From assembly GCF_036324505.1 (NCBI RefSeq), contig NC_086352.1, positions 30,088,312 through 30,152,311 of the forward strand: 64,000 nucleotides of DNA. Direction: 5' to 3'. This document shows positions 33,501 through 48,500 of this stretch, piece after piece (position 1 is the stretch's first letter; every line of letters starts with the position of its first letter). This DNA is from Eleginops maclovinus (lineage: Eukaryota > Chordata > Actinopteri > Perciformes > Eleginopidae). The translations under genes and the position numbers were made by a program. The notes under the pieces were generated by a model that was not told the origin of the DNA, did no database searches, and worked only from the letters and a program-made list of their open reading frames with translations.

Positions 33501-36500
33501 AATTTGCATACAGTTTTGACTGCAGTGCAGAGACCCTAAGAACTATATATTTTTTGAACTTACCCTGTGTGACTGCTTTAAATAACATCTTGACATGCCT
33601 TCATTACTGAAACATTTAAGTGTTGGATACATCCTATGCCAGGGTGGCTTTTCACGTTGTGGCCTAGCCGACCATGACCTTTACTTTGACCTTTCCCATG
33701 CCCCTGCAGGCCAGGTCAGAGACAGGTTAGACTCTAAGGAAACTGAGCTCCTAGTTCAAGAGTGACCATTAGCTGCAATTCAAGGGATCCCTTTTCCTCT
33801 TCCTGTAGAACTTCCTAAGTCCTAAGTTTAATGCACATTTAATAAACATATTAGGCTCAGGGCACATTGAACTCAGAAATAATGCTCTTATTAAAACAGT
33901 CATTCGTAAAGTACCAAAACTAATAGAATTGTGTATTTTAAAGTTTTTATTGGCAATGTAATTCGAAAGCTTTCTTGAAACTGTATACCGTGCAACACTT
34001 TAGATTTTGTGTCAAACTCTAAAATTGTACTTGTCATTTATCTACATTATTTTAAGCTCTGATAATTTAAACTCTTCGTAAACCTTATAAATGAATAACA
34101 ATTAGTGGTGATGTTTCCTCCAATGGAATGTTTTCGGATGGGCTCGGGAGACCATTTTAGGATGTTGGTTTGGAGTTGGCTTAATGACCCAGCAAACCCA
34201 CACTACAAATACTACAGTTTACAGCTTAAATGTGTGTTTGCACACTCATGTGTGAAAGAAAAAACAACCTGAGAAAGTGTCAATACACACCTCTTCCACC
34301 TCATTCTTCCCTTCATCTTTTCAGACCGCTCAGATCAAACCTGTCTGATGGCCGTCGTTGACACAGTGCCGCATGTTGTGGCAACCACAAATGAATATTG
34401 TGAGAAGGGAGCTCAACCTACGACCCACAACTGTCTGTCTTTACCACTCATTGGGCTCCCTGTAGTGTGAAGAATGTCTTTGCCCTTTTCCCGGGCGTTG
34501 TTATTGATGCTGCATGTACTGTAGCCCCTAGAAGGCTTGTCGTTGTAGAACACATCACCCTGTGAATATATGAGAGGTCGAGCTCCCTTACTTGTTGGGA
34601 AAATGTGACATCCAAAGCCTTCAAAGCCTCTTAAATTCTTTGTAAAATTGAATATGTGGATTTAAGTTACACTTCAAAATTACAGCATGAGATTTTGAAA
34701 TGACATTCTGACCAAGTGTCCGTGCACTACATCTGGAAAGTTGGCCTAAAAGGCGCACATGTATACACACACTTGTTCTGTTTGAATATTTAACACATGT
34801 AGATGTTGTAATCCCATTAGACTCCTTATGGAACCGAGACAATATATGATTACTCAACCTCAGGGCTGGGAACGTGGACAACATATGATGTGTGTGCATT
34901 TGTCAGTGTACTCTAAATCCCTTAGGCTTTTGCAGGGTTAAAATGACACTTGAATGAGCGATTTCCAGCTAGCACATGGTCTATTTGTACCTGTCTGTTT
35001 TCTGTAAAGGCAAACAAATTGGAACGCCTCTCTGCTACAATATGCCTCTATGACTTGGCCATAACTCAGCCACTGGGCTGGGCCACGGAGGAGCTCAGAG
35101 CTTGGCGCTACAAGAGGAGAGTGGCCCGGAGCCGTTCCCTGGTGGTCTGGATGCTGACAGTGATGTAGTGCCCACTGTTAGATGCCAGCAGGAGAGAGGG
35201 GGGTTGGACTCAGCATGGGCGTGGGACGTTGTGTGTGTGAAAGGGAGAGAAAAAACTGAAAGTCTAAGTGTATGTGTGGGTGCTTGTACGTCCTTTCTAG
35301 TCTGTGCAAGGTCTTTCTCACACAAAACTAATAGCTGGTGTTGAAGTCCTCAAGTGGATGCTGCAACTGCAACAAACAGAGCCCATACATCAAATCTGAC
35401 CCACTATTGTCATCACTATATTACATTCGCTGGTGCCGTGGTAAAACAGTCCAGACTTGCTCTAAAGTGCTGCCAGGTTGATAAGGAGTATCATACGTGT
35501 TACTTGGCTTATTTTTAGTCTCTGTCGCCTTGGATGAAAGATCAGCTCAGTATGTGTTTTAAATAAAATGCAGTGCATGTGATTGTGAAATACCAAGTCC
35601 TCAGCTGGTGTTTAACAGCCTTTTAAACTCAAATCACATTATAGTGAAATCCATGTGGTCTTTATCTCAGTTTCAGGTATAGCAACAACTATGGAAAGAT
35701 GGATCAAAATGCATCTTATTTTTAGAAAGAATGAAAGTATCCTCAGCTAGTTGAATAGTTAGAGGAGCAGTAGCCGTTGTTACCGCTGGGGTTGGTGTCT
35801 CAAGTCAATAATGTGTTGTTAACATGGATGTGTCGAAAGGAGGTTGTCATTGCAATTGTCTACATGGGCTACATTGTGTTTCAGAACCCCTAATTGTTAG
35901 TGTTGCATATATGACAAGTTAGTAAGGATAGCAGGACCTTGGGTAAATTAACACAACCATAGGGGCTTCTGTGTGGCAGAGGGTAAACACACGGTCGCTG
36001 TAAAAAGATGGAGATATAGTCTGTACGAAATAGTTGTACAATGTGTCCACATTGCCAAGAAGTAGCGACTAACTCTGAAGGTTCAATGTGATTTCAATCA
36101 TCATAAAGCATTATAAGTCATTGGTACAAAAGGCCAATAAGCAGTAAATGGTTAATGTTGTGAAGTTGATAGCAATTTTCAGTTGTATTAGGAAACACGG
36201 AATGGATATGGAGGAAGAGATCTTCTCTCAGCATGTTGCATCTGCTGTTGAACATTTAATCCATATTTTGGAAATAACTACCATCAGGGCAGAAACTAGG
36301 GGTAATGGTGCGATGAGGAAAAAACAACAAGTAATTTAGAGAAAACTGTTTATGGGGAATGTTGGGCTCTTACGAGATGCTTATCTAAGCAAACCAGCTT
36401 AATGTTTTTTTAATCCGTTTTTTTTTCTTTTGTCTATTCTGAAAATGGGCCATGCTGATTTAAAAATTGCCAACTCTGTTGTGGAGAATCGAGAAAGTTT

Positions 36501-39500
36501 GAAAACAAGGAATATTGGGGCAAGCTGCACTTTTCTAAAATAACTTTTTTCAAAATTTACATTGCAAATATTTGTTAACACATAAATAAGCCCTCTAAAA
36601 TGAGTGGGACAAACCTACGTTCCTCACTGGAAGCTGACTTAATGTGTTGGAAGCTGGCTAGAAGCCCATGAGCAGAATATGGTCAGCCTTATAGTTGTTC
36701 TTTGTACTGGACGTTGTAGTTACCACCTTCTTTATAGAAATGCCGATCAATGTCAGACCTTTGTTTAACTGAGAACCACTTTTGTTTCCTTTACAACTTT
36801 CAGTATATTCTGCTGCTCAGGGTGTTCAGGTGTGATTCAAACACATTACAGCCTCACTCTAAATTCATTTAAATTACACTTTTACATAATTTGCATCACA
36901 GCAGCACTGTTTTTCTAACTCAGTAAATGTGCTAGGGCTGCACTCTAACGTAGTTAAAGAGCAATTAAGAGCACTTTAAAGTGGGACATTTCCATTTGTA
37001 TTGTCTGGTGTGGGAGTAGTCCTCCTATTCCCTGTGGTGCCCACACGGGATAGCAAGTGGGGCCATGCCCAGTGGCTCCAAATGACAAAAGACTCATGCA
37101 ACACCATCAATTTCTCTCTTTTTGTGTGCCCACCTTCGCTTTGTTCCCTAGACATCCTTAGATGGTGTCAATAGGCTGTTCAAAGACAATTAGTGAGCCT
37201 AATCAGGGACTGCAAGACTCCGGGCTATTGAAACATGGTGAGAATAATCATAACGGTTATCTAGACATAATACCATTAATGGGGTGGTTGTAAACAGCCT
37301 AGCTGCAGTTCAGGAATCCTGGTTGGCTTTCCCAGTTGCCTTTCCAGACAAGTAGCAGAAAAAAAGAGATTGACCATAAAGTACGCGCGTTCTGACCTTA
37401 TGCTAATTTGTGCCTGGCAGAACTTGCAGAAGGCAGTAGGCTACATAACGCAAAAAAACACTGTGGTCATGTAGCACTGTGTGAACTGGTCATAAAAACC
37501 CAATCCCCCTTTATTTCTTGAATTTGTCTGGCGATTGGCGCCTGCCATAAACAAAATCCCCAAATGTTGTTGCCTCGCCGGATATTTTGTTTCTGTCTTC
37601 GTGTAAATGACCCTGCGTCTTCAATCTCAAATGTTTTTTTATTTCAGTTTTCCATGTGATCATAAAACATGCTCACTCACTGTGAATTCTCTAGACAATA
37701 AGGAGCTGTACACATATGGGTTCAATCGGATATTATACAGACTTCACTACTAAGACGATGGCCGGGTAAAGAATGTTTAATACTCTATTCAAATAACTTG
37801 CTCATTCAAAACACTTGCTTGTATCATCTACAGCTCCTTCTGGAAATGTCCAGATTCAATTCAGGGATGTAGTGCATTTCTGAAAAAGATACTCTGGCAG
37901 TAAAAGGCAATTATTTGAAGTCAAAGAAGGAGAAATTAAACCGTTGCAATGAGAGGGCATTACCCTGTCATTGCTGCTTGGCGCTTCCCTACTGTACCAT
38001 CTTCCTCTGATCCAAGATCCAAAATTACCATTTCTCCTCTACCCAGTCCTTAGCCCTTTTTAAAGACACATAATTCACTCGAGCAAACTGTAATTACTCA
38101 GATTGTGATTCTATTGAATAAGTTTGATGCCTGAGGGGCCTCTCTGTGTGGTGAGGGGGGAAAGACTCATACAGGAGCACCGTTCACGTGATTCTCCGCT
38201 GAGCTGGAGTGCAGATGTGCTTTAGAGCTCGGTAATCACCAGCTTGGGGCTTCTCGCGGCTCGGCACTAGTCTTTAACAGCATGTAAGCACTTACTCATT
38301 TGCCTTATAATATCACGGTAAGAAACCTTAAAAGAGACTAGCGTTTATACAGAGACAAGCTAAAGACTCTCTTCCCTGACACAAACTGTTACGTTGCCAA
38401 AGAGAGAAAGCTGTTTGGATTGACTTAACCCGAGGAAAAAGAAACGTTCTGAGGGCGTTTTCTCATGTAGAAGATAGTACCATTGCTGATTGGAAGTGGC
38501 CTGGTTTAACCTGTAATCGGACCGTGTGAATCTGTGTGTGAGAGTCAGAGAAATGAGTGAGTCTGCAAGTAAACGTGGGAGGAAAGTAAAGTGGTGTTTA
38601 GCAGAGAGTGTGCATCCCTTTAATCTAGCCAAGTCTTACAAGTGTTAATGTGGGGAGATAACTAGAGGTATCAACGCTACAGCTGGCCTTTCTCTGGTGT
38701 CTGCGGAGCATGCCTGTGAAACTATATACGACTCATCTATTTCATCTCATGTAATTAAACTTATAGGCCAAAGGCACCAACTGACAGACTGAAACATGTT
38801 GTATATGCATTGTCTGCAAGAAGCTCAATAGTAAAAAACAAGCATATAACAATATCACTCAGGTATTAAGTGTTGTGTTGCGCCATTTATGAAGTTCTAC
38901 TTCAAGCTGCAGTAGGTGACGTTTTTACTTTGTTTTTCTGGGTTCAAAAAAATTTACAACACACACACACACACAACGCAGATGGAATACATTTTCTATC
39001 AATATCGTCACAAAACTGCTAACTGCTAAAAAAGAGAGTGGAGATCTGGCAGATATGGAGATAAATTAAGAGAGGTGACGATAGATTATCGATGTTAGTT
39101 TAAAGTTAATGAAGTATCTTCAGACGTTTGGAGCTTTCAAAGTGTAATTGATGGAACGCAGTAGTGGATAGGCGGGTTAGGTGCTAGCCACTAACAGTAC
39201 CATTTTACAAGTAACTCACTTTGTCAGTGCTTGTGAACATACATGTGTATATGGAATGCCTACCAACTTACAAATTGTTCTTGTATGAGAATCAGAGCAC
39301 ATTGGGCTTTTTTTTAGCACGGGTGTCTTGACAGGAACCCGAACGGAGGGCTTTGGATAGAGGGTGAATGGCAATAAATTCAGACAGTAAGTTTATGGAG
39401 AAAAAATGTGTCTTTTTAAACAACAAAGCATGTAAACAGGGTCTAGTAATGACCCTTAGTCCCAAAAATATATGATATATCCCTTTTAAGGTTCGGAAAT

Positions 39501-42500
39501 ATTGTCACATTTCTTGATAGGCTCAGTCTATTCTTCTAAAGACGTTGTTTTGCGGGACAATCACACTGATATTGTTTGACAGAAGAAGCTGTCAAAAAAT
39601 TGAAATAAAAATAAAAGCGTGACATCCTCAAAAGAGGTGTATTTGCTTACAGGTCAGGCCTGATGCAAAGGCCAGACAGAACGACAGATGAAGAGATGGG
39701 CAAATAAGAGGCGACAGCAGTGTGTGCTGACGGGAGACACCTCCTTTGACCTCCTTAAGCTCTATTTTGAATTCCGATGTATTTTGGGAAGCTGCAGTCA
39801 CTTTTGCCAAGGACCTTTTCTTTCTTAAAATCGAATCTTTCATTTGATATGTTTTATTCAGGGCCCACAGGGACGTTTTCTTGCCAACACTTGCAGGTTG
39901 AGACTTTCAGTGGGAGCAGGTAGCTGTGAAGTTTCTAGCTCAAGGCTGTTCTGGCAGGTATTGATGTACTGCTGGGTTTAAAACCATTGACGCTGCAGAA
40001 CACAACTGCCAAGCACTAGACCATGTGAAACTTACATGTAGTCAAAATAATGAAGTTTGACAGTTAACTTCCTGTAAAACTTGCCATCGCACCAAGGAAG
40101 ATTGATGGACGGAGATAGGGAAGATGATTTATGAAGAGACGAAAGATGTGTTGGCAGCTGAAAGGAAGGATGGATGGAAGGATGGATGGATGGATGGATG
40201 GATGGATGGATGGACATAAGGATAGATGGATGGATGGATGGATGGATGGATGGATGGATGGATGGATGGATGGATGGATGGATGGATGGATGGATGGATG
40301 GATGGATGGATGGATGGATGGATGGATGGATGGATGGATGGATGGATGGATGGATGGATGGATGGATGGATGGATGGATGGATGGATGGATGGATGGATG
40401 GATGGATGGATGGATGGTTGGTTGGATGGGGCAGCCTGCCATGTAACCAGGCAATGTTTTGACAACAGGAGCCTCGCCATGACATCTCTTTTGTCTTGCC
40501 TCTGTTTATTTTGCCACCTGCTACTCTGGGGGGAATGGGGTCAGCTTAACAGGATCAAGGGTCCTATCACATACATACACACATGCACACACACACTTCA
40601 GTAGGTTGCTGGCGAAGTAGATGACACACATTCGCAAAAAGGTCAGAGGGCACTGGGTCAATGGGTGTATGTTTTTTGATAAAGTCAGTGAGCGTGTGCC
40701 CTCGTGGATGTTTGTGTGTGTATGTGTGTTATTGCACAGCTATTTTGTGTGCATTCGGGTGCATCGCGGAGTGAATTAGGTAGAATTCCGTGGTCAGACG
40801 GAATGTTTAAGGTTCAGTAGCTCAGTGTCTCAGTTCAGAGGGCTGCTAAGGCAACTCGACTTAAAGTGAGACACAAAACACCAGTCAGCTGCTATGACAA
40901 CAGACCAGTAACAGCCCTTACTAGGATTAAAACCATTCTAGTTGCACACACATTGTAGATAAAATCAATGAAATACAAATCTTAGCTCTCCAGGAAAATA
41001 CTGATTTCACGCTGTACTGTCTTCAAATTAAATGAGACATATCCTCCCCTTAACAGCTGTATGCTCTCACATGTGCACATCTGCCTGATGTGAGGAGAGA
41101 TAATTGATAAGCGTAGGTGTGGCTGATCTGGAAATTAAATTTGTGTGAATTGTTTTGAGAGTAGGAACCATTGCTTCATTTAACAGCTACCTCAGCTGCA
41201 CTGTAGTTACGTCTAGGCCAGGCAGCGGAGACTTGATAACTCCGTCCAAGAAAGTGCCATGGTGGAGGTGTTTTTTGTAAAGTAAGTGAATGGAAATGAA
41301 TGCAAAAGTGTGTATGGAGGATGGAATGTCAATAACCACAGGTGCAATACATCTTTTGAGGCACATTTCCAAATGCAGTAGGCTGGTTAGCATATGAGGA
41401 CAGTCATGCAGCTCCAAGGGTCAGAATCAAAGAAGACTAATAGATCAATGTGTGGCTTGGTGCCTATGATATTGTACCTCTACCTGTCAAATAACTATGC
41501 AATGTCATGTCATTTCTAAGGCAAGGTACAGGAGGACCAACACGTGTGATAATTAAATACACAAGGAAGAATCATTCGTACTGAAACTCGAAAACAGACA
41601 CATACAGGGCAAAAAGATTTAGCACAACCACCAAATAGTTGGCATATTTGCTCTTTGTTCGGGCTCCAAATACATTTGAAACTTGAATGGCACCAAAGGA
41701 ACTTGCAGTCCTCTGCCAAGGCCAATGAAGCCTTCACATGCTCCTTGGATGGTCCTCTTTCTGAAGGTGCAGAGTAGTACTTCTGATGTTGGTGTGTTTA
41801 TGAGCTTTAATGTGGAAACAACATAGAAGCTAAAGAATGTGTAATTTATTGCTCAACATGTTGATCGCTTTTTCAGATTTGTTGTTGCTATTGTAGGGGG
41901 CCTTCACTACAATTCTCAGCTGGGAACACCATTTTTGTATTTATTTTGTCATAATTTTTGCAGCTCAATTGCCATATATTGCAATGTAAAATACGTTAAT
42001 CATGGTTAACATTGCCACCAAAATGTGATTGGTTCTTCCTTCGCCCATGCTACTTCCATTGACCAAGTTTTGTGGAAATAGGACCAGTAGTTGATCCACA
42101 AATCTGCTGATGTTAAGACAAACGAAGCAGAAAACATTTCCTCTGGGAGGTGGTAACTTTGTATGGACTATTTGAAAAAATGATGCCATGGTCAGTACTC
42201 GAATACTGTCAAATATAGAATCTAACAATAATTTCTGTTGTTAAATGTAACTGGACATATTGTGTTTTGGCCTTTTTCACTAAATGTCCACATCTTTTGT
42301 TTGTGTTTCTTCCAGTCAGGTTTGATCCGTGTGTCTCATGAGGAGTACTTGATCGCCCCCCTGCCCCAACATCTGGCTCAACAACACAACTACAACTCCC
42401 CCGATGGCCACCACCCGCATGTGGTCTACAAACGCTCAGCAGAACACATCGTCCACAAAAGATCTAGTGGGCCGTACAACACCAGTTTTTCAACACCTGA

Positions 42501-45500
42501 CAAACCGTACCTTAACCATCATCAGCAGCAGCATGATCACCACGACTATCAGCATGGAAAGCTGCAGAGGCAACACTTCTGCGGACGCCGCAAGCAATGT
42601 ATGTAAGAGCACCTAATATTCCTTTTTAAGTTTTTTAACGGCACCATACGTAAAATCTTATGTCGTGAGACTATTGGCTGTAATATAAATTAAAAATACT
42701 AATATAATATACTAAATATTTACAGTAAATCCCAAAGCTTTGTTTAGCATCATATTTATATTTAAAAGTATTTAATTGTTATAAAGTATACAATAAAGGA
42801 TAATTCTGATATACATTTAAAACAAAGGTTATCGTTTTTAACTGGTCATTGACTTTTTATTTTTGTCTCCAATCTATTAGTCCACAATTAAAACTGTGTT
42901 GGCCTTCCCAAACATTTTTTTTTTTACAAAAAAATACAATTCTATAAATTCTATTATGAAAGGGCATAGACCATTAAAAGAAATACATATTTGAGTGTGA
43001 AATAAATACTGTTCTGCAACATAAAGCAATGTCGCAGCATTATCACATTATCATAACATGGAAAATGGAAAAATAATTTTTCAAATAAATCAGTGAACCC
43101 TATATATCTGCATTCCCTCGATATGTCCACATACATTATGAAGATTAATGTCTGTATTAAATGTTAAAAGTGCATTGAGCCCAGTGAAATACATCTACTT
43201 CAGTCTGAGGCTACTTAGCCAACAGGCCAGTTTAAAGCGTTATCTTCCATTCTAGTGGTGAGAGGTAGTAAGCAGCGTGGGGAGTGAATTTCCTGTCCTT
43301 TCAACACCAGAGCTTGTACTCCTATCACCCGGCACAAGCCAGGAAAATACAGTTCATTCATTTGACCCTCACAGCCATCTCTTTCTCTCCCACTCTCTAT
43401 CTCTCCTCCCTTCCGTCCTTCACATTCTGCCCTCCTAGATGCTCCCAAGCCTCCCACTGAGGACAGTTTCATCATGCCGGACGAGTTTACGATACCTGAG
43501 GCAGAAGGGCCGGGAAGGTCAAAGAGATCGCCCTTTAACACCAACAGGGTGGGGGGTCTGAATGTGGAGACCCTGGTGGTGGTAGACAGGAAGATGCTGG
43601 AGAAACATGGCAGGGACAACGTCACCACCTACGTCCTCACTGTCATGAATATGGTGAGGGCGAAAGAAGGGAGGAGAAGGAATGAAAGAGGTGTAACATA
43701 TGAGATAATGATAGCTCAAACACATGTGAGAAAAAGAACATTCTGCCAGATCTTGTCCATTTGTTCTAACATGGGAGAGTGAACAGACAATAACAAACTG
43801 TAAGGCTAGGTTCACCTAACCCTTCGCCATGGGTTTCAGAGGTATTTGTAATGTTAGCTAGCTAATCTGCTAGCATTTTTTGTTAGCTAGAAAACAACAT
43901 TTGCAAAGTAAATAACATTAGAGGGAACCTCGAAACCAGACTATGTAACTTTAAAAAGAAGAAATAGCCTGTTCATTATCTTAGAAGTGAAAAGTAAATT
44001 TAGAAAGCAATTCAAAATGCAGCCTTTCTCATTTTTAATTCACTAAACACTTTCGCTGCTATTGCTTAACTGGTCTGGTATGGACATTAGGTAATAATGG
44101 ATAATATATATAAATACAAAACACCTCGCTAGGTTACTGAAATGTCTTAATTTAGTTAAAATTGGTGTATGCACATAAAGTGTTGGACCTTAACTCCCAT
44201 TTATTTTATTTAAAAACATGTCTATGATCTAGGAACTGGAACCTCTTCTGCTGTTCTACCTGTAAGCTTACCAAGACAAAAGTAATATGCTTCCCACTTA
44301 AAGTCAATTAGGGTAGCTTCGGAGAATAAGAATGACCACAAATATGTGATTATTTACCACTCTTTTTGCAGGTTTCCAGTCTTTTCAAAGATGGCACCAT
44401 TGGGTCCGACATCAACATTGTGGTGGTTAGCTTGTTGCTACTTGAACAGGACCCGGTGAGTGGCTCAAGATTACAATTAGTCAAACAATGTGTTGTTAAG
44501 CACTTGGCAACTGGTGATTGGCTCTTGCTCTGTGTCTTTATGTCTTTACTTTTTTTTCTAGCTGGGCTTGACCATCAATCACCATGCTGATCAGTCCCTT
44601 AACAGTTTCTGTCAGTGGCAGTCAGGTCTGGTGGGGAAAGGTGGAAAACGACATGATCATGCTGTTCTCCTCACCGGACTGGACATCTGTTCCTGGAAGA
44701 ATGAGCCCTGTGACACCTTGGGTAAGTATGCTAATAAATAGCCTATTCTTTAGTTAAATGGGAAGACAGTATGGAACACTCGGAGCTATCGTCTGTGGTG
44801 ACAACTGAGAATTCCTTGAGTAACAATAAATATTGTAGTTTGGGGCATCTAGTCAGGCGTAAAGGTGAGACTCTGGGTTTGGACATTACAACAAGCAGTG
44901 AAGGACGTATGGCAGGGAAAGTGAAGACTGGCACTCATTTGTCACTTTGACCAAATGCTACCTTTTATTTTAATATTTAAACACTGTTGTAAACTCAAAC
45001 ACTTGTTTTTTCCTTTGGCATCTTTTCAAAGAATTAAGATTGAAATGTGTCTTATGCACAATAGTTACATTGTAGTTTGTGGTAATAAAACATCTCAAGT
45101 GTTGTATAGCTTAGACATAAAATACATACAATAAAGCAAGAAAACAGTGTAAGTCACACAATGGTGCAATGAAATTGAAGAATATGTAAACTAGGTATTT
45201 TAAAAAATAGAATGAGAGGAACAAAATCAAATTCAATAGGCTACCGTCAAATAAAATACTGCTTATTCTAAAAGAAATTCATTGGTGGACTGTAAACATG
45301 AATGTGCTATAAACATAAGGGTTTTTTAAGGTTAAGGGCCGTTTCATAGTCTACGCAAGCTACGCGGACGCAGTTGTAAACGCAAGGTTCACGCCCGTAT
45401 TTTTAGTACATACAGAACGTGCGTCAGTTGCTGCGCTGGGCCTTGTCAGATGCGATACACCGCTCATCCAACAGGGGGTAGCAGAGTCTCCGGTGACTTG

Positions 45501-48500
45501 TCTGTCTGGTAGAAAAAAGGAAAATGGCTACAGAAGAGGAGTGCCTCATTTTGCTTCTCCTGAATCGCCGGCAGCTTGATGTACTCAGCAAGCCAACCGA
45601 GACGAGAAAGTATTGCGGTAGCCGAAACTCAGCTGCCCCGCGCCACTTTTTGTTGCCTGCTTCCATTTTTTCTGGGCTCGCACGAACCGGTCCCTCATCT
45701 GCTTTCACTTTTTTTTATGGTATCAACATCGATATCTAGGTCCAGCGTTATTTCTAGCCATGCATTTTCAACTGCGTTTCTATCTGAATGTGAAGCGCTC
45801 ACAGGGTCATAAAGATGCTGGTGCACACAAACTTATTCACAGAGACGCTCCTCGTTGTCAGCCATGGTTGCTATAGTACTTCTTCTGTTAATAGCGATTT
45901 AGTACAGTACAGTACAGTACAGTAATTCCCATCAGCGCCCCTATTAGAAACGCGTGAAATGGCAGTCGCGCTTGATTCGCGTTACAAAAATCTGGACTAC
46001 ACATTTTGCTACGCAAGTACGCGTCAAACCCTCCTTGCGTAGCTTGCGTTGACTATGAAAGGGCCCTAATGGCAGTGAGGATGCAAATACACTGGAAAAA
46101 ACAAAAGTGTGAAATCTGGAAAAGCACAATCAACATATGGCCAAGAATGATGCTTCACTGCGTCTAACTAGCCTTGCACTTTAGGATGAAGATATTATGT
46201 ACAGTTTATGCATAAATCTTAACGCTTGTATGAACACCAGGCAGCTTGAACAACATATACAAAGCCAACTAAGCTCGACTAATACCATAATCATATTGCT
46301 TTCACACCACTAATTGTTAGTAATCCCAGGGCAGCACATTATCTCATTAGCTACATGAGGTAAAAACGGTGAAAGGTGACCCACAATCACAATTATTTCT
46401 GAACTTTATGGAAATTCTGTATGTTCGGCCTGCGTTGTTCAAGTGTAACATCTGTCTGTTTAATAAGTAGGCTCATTCATCAACTATATTGATGTTTTTA
46501 CTGTGCATGTTCTTAAGTTCTTAAGTTTTTGGGTCCATTTGGAAAAAAATATGGCTGAAAAGACAGTGGAAAAAAAAGCGAGCACTGAATATTTTCATTT
46601 GTCAGTTATAGAAAATCCCACATTGAGGATCATTTATCGTTTTCCTAATGCATTCAAGGTCCACCATTAGCCAAACCCCCCCTTAAATTAATTGAAAATC
46701 AATAGTCTATGAACAATCTTAGACATCTAATCGACTCTACATTGGATTTTGCTTATGTTTCTGTCCCTAAAATGTGTGACTTTTACCTTGATTTATCTAG
46801 TTAGTCCAACAGCTGTCTAATATGCAAATAAAGACACACGTGGACAGGGCAACAGCCTTTTACACAAGATTGAAGAAGGAAAACTGTACTGACAGTTCAC
46901 TCTGCCCTGGAGATTTCAGAGATGAATAGTTAGCATTAGCATGGCAAAGGTTTGGACAGTAAACACAGTAGTCCTGAAAGTTTTTGTATGTTAACCAAGC
47001 TAGGTGCTTCCTTACACAATCTACCAAAACTCCTTCTAGACATTATTGTACATTTCACAGCTACTAACTATCAGCCACTGTCAGTTACAAGCAAACAAAC
47101 TGAATGAGAAATGCTTACATCTGTTGTTAGCGTTTTTTTCTGATAGCATTTTGAAAGTTTTGACAGTAAAACATGGATTGTGTAGAGTTAATTGTCATGT
47201 AAACAAGGCCCATTTGCACCCTTTCACAATCTACCAAAACATCCCACAAGACATGTATGATTCATTGTCAGCCACTGACTGTTTAAAGCTAACAAGCAGA
47301 ATCAACAATGCTAACTACACTTTGCATTTTTCAGATACATTAGCCAGTACCCCATTTTGTTGCAATAGATTCCTCAGCTAAATCCAACACACCTATGGTT
47401 ATATCTCTCTGGTGTTTCAGTACAGAGAGCGAGAGTTATCGTTAGCATAACGAACGTTTTTAATGGTAAAACATGGAATGCGGAGAGTGAATTTTTGCCA
47501 GGCAGGGGTGCTTGAATTCATAATCTGCCAGAAAATCCCACTAGACATTGATACAGTAGCTGAAAGCGAATGAAACATTCAAACAATGCTCACTCCATTT
47601 AGCATTATTCCTATACCAGCACAACTGACTCCTCATATGAATCAGACGTGTAAGGCAAAATCTCCTTAGGTATTTCTTCTTAAGGAGAAAATAGACCAAG
47701 TGTTGAAAATCAATGCTCCGGATCTCCGCCAGCCTAGTGCGAGCAGTGTTGGTTGGTGTTGCACTAGGCCTGTGATATTTGCAAATTTCACAGTTCATAG
47801 ATCAAACATTTCTCAAGGTAAAAATAATTGCTCTGCTTCCAGCACCTTTAATGAAAAGCAGTTATTTGTTCTGGGAAAACTGTGTCAAACTAAATATTAA
47901 TTATAGCAAGTATTTGCCTTCGTCTGGAGGGAAACTTTAAGTTAAGCTGGCAAGTGCTTGTGAGTTTGCACCTGGTGTGAAATCCCCCTAAGTGCATTCA
48001 TGTACGCAATATGATAGACATTTGTTGCCTGCCAAATCTGTCAGAGGTTTTGAAAGAAAGAATGTTCTCCGTTACAACACAAAGAAAAAGATAATGCATT
48101 TTTATGTGACAGATTTTAGTATTGATTTTGTAATCTTCTACTTCTAAGACATTAACTCTCTCTGTCTTTGTTTTTCTATGCAGGTTTTGCACCCATCAGT
48201 GGGATGTGCAGCAAGTACAGGAGTTGTACCATCAATGAGGATACAGGACTAGGCTTGGCCTTTACTATCGCTCACGAATCCGGACACAAGTATGTTTGAC
48301 AAAAATGTGAATCGAGTCAATCTTATAAACACCACATCAGGCTACACAGACTCAAACATGTCAGACCTTATGTCAGACTTTAGTGTCATTTCTGAGCAGA
48401 ACAGTATACCAGTCAGTATATTGGCTCTGTGCTGTGAGAATGAATCTATATTAAATAAAATAAATGTGGTCTGATTTACAGAAACAAATATACGCTGAAT

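Larger units (their letters stand above)
29236..42315 (+). other. Intron 3 (13 kb)
   Basis: The largest intron. It holds a G-quadruplex candidate (30109-30140), a long (ATGG)n array (40165-40429) and otherwise single-copy-looking sequence. Short TAATTA-rich stretches near 32600-32720 and 37140-37440 look like possible conserved enhancers, which is inference. No nested gene was recognised on either strand. Confidence 0.75.
44722..48183 (+). other. Intron 7 (3.5 kb) with inserted elements
   Basis: Holds a complete short Harbinger-type element (45333-46069) and, downstream, a three-unit degenerate tandem repeat (46908-47690). The rest is AT-rich and featureless. Confidence 0.8.

Noticed and set aside
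40032..40604. Six long frames of 90-157 codons on both strands
   Set aside because: They are MDGW and HPSI translations of the (GGAT)n array; open in all frames only because the unit lacks stops.
43215..43628. 137-codon minus-strand frame over exon 5
   Set aside because: It is a shadow of the true exon on the other strand, bounded by its coding constraint.
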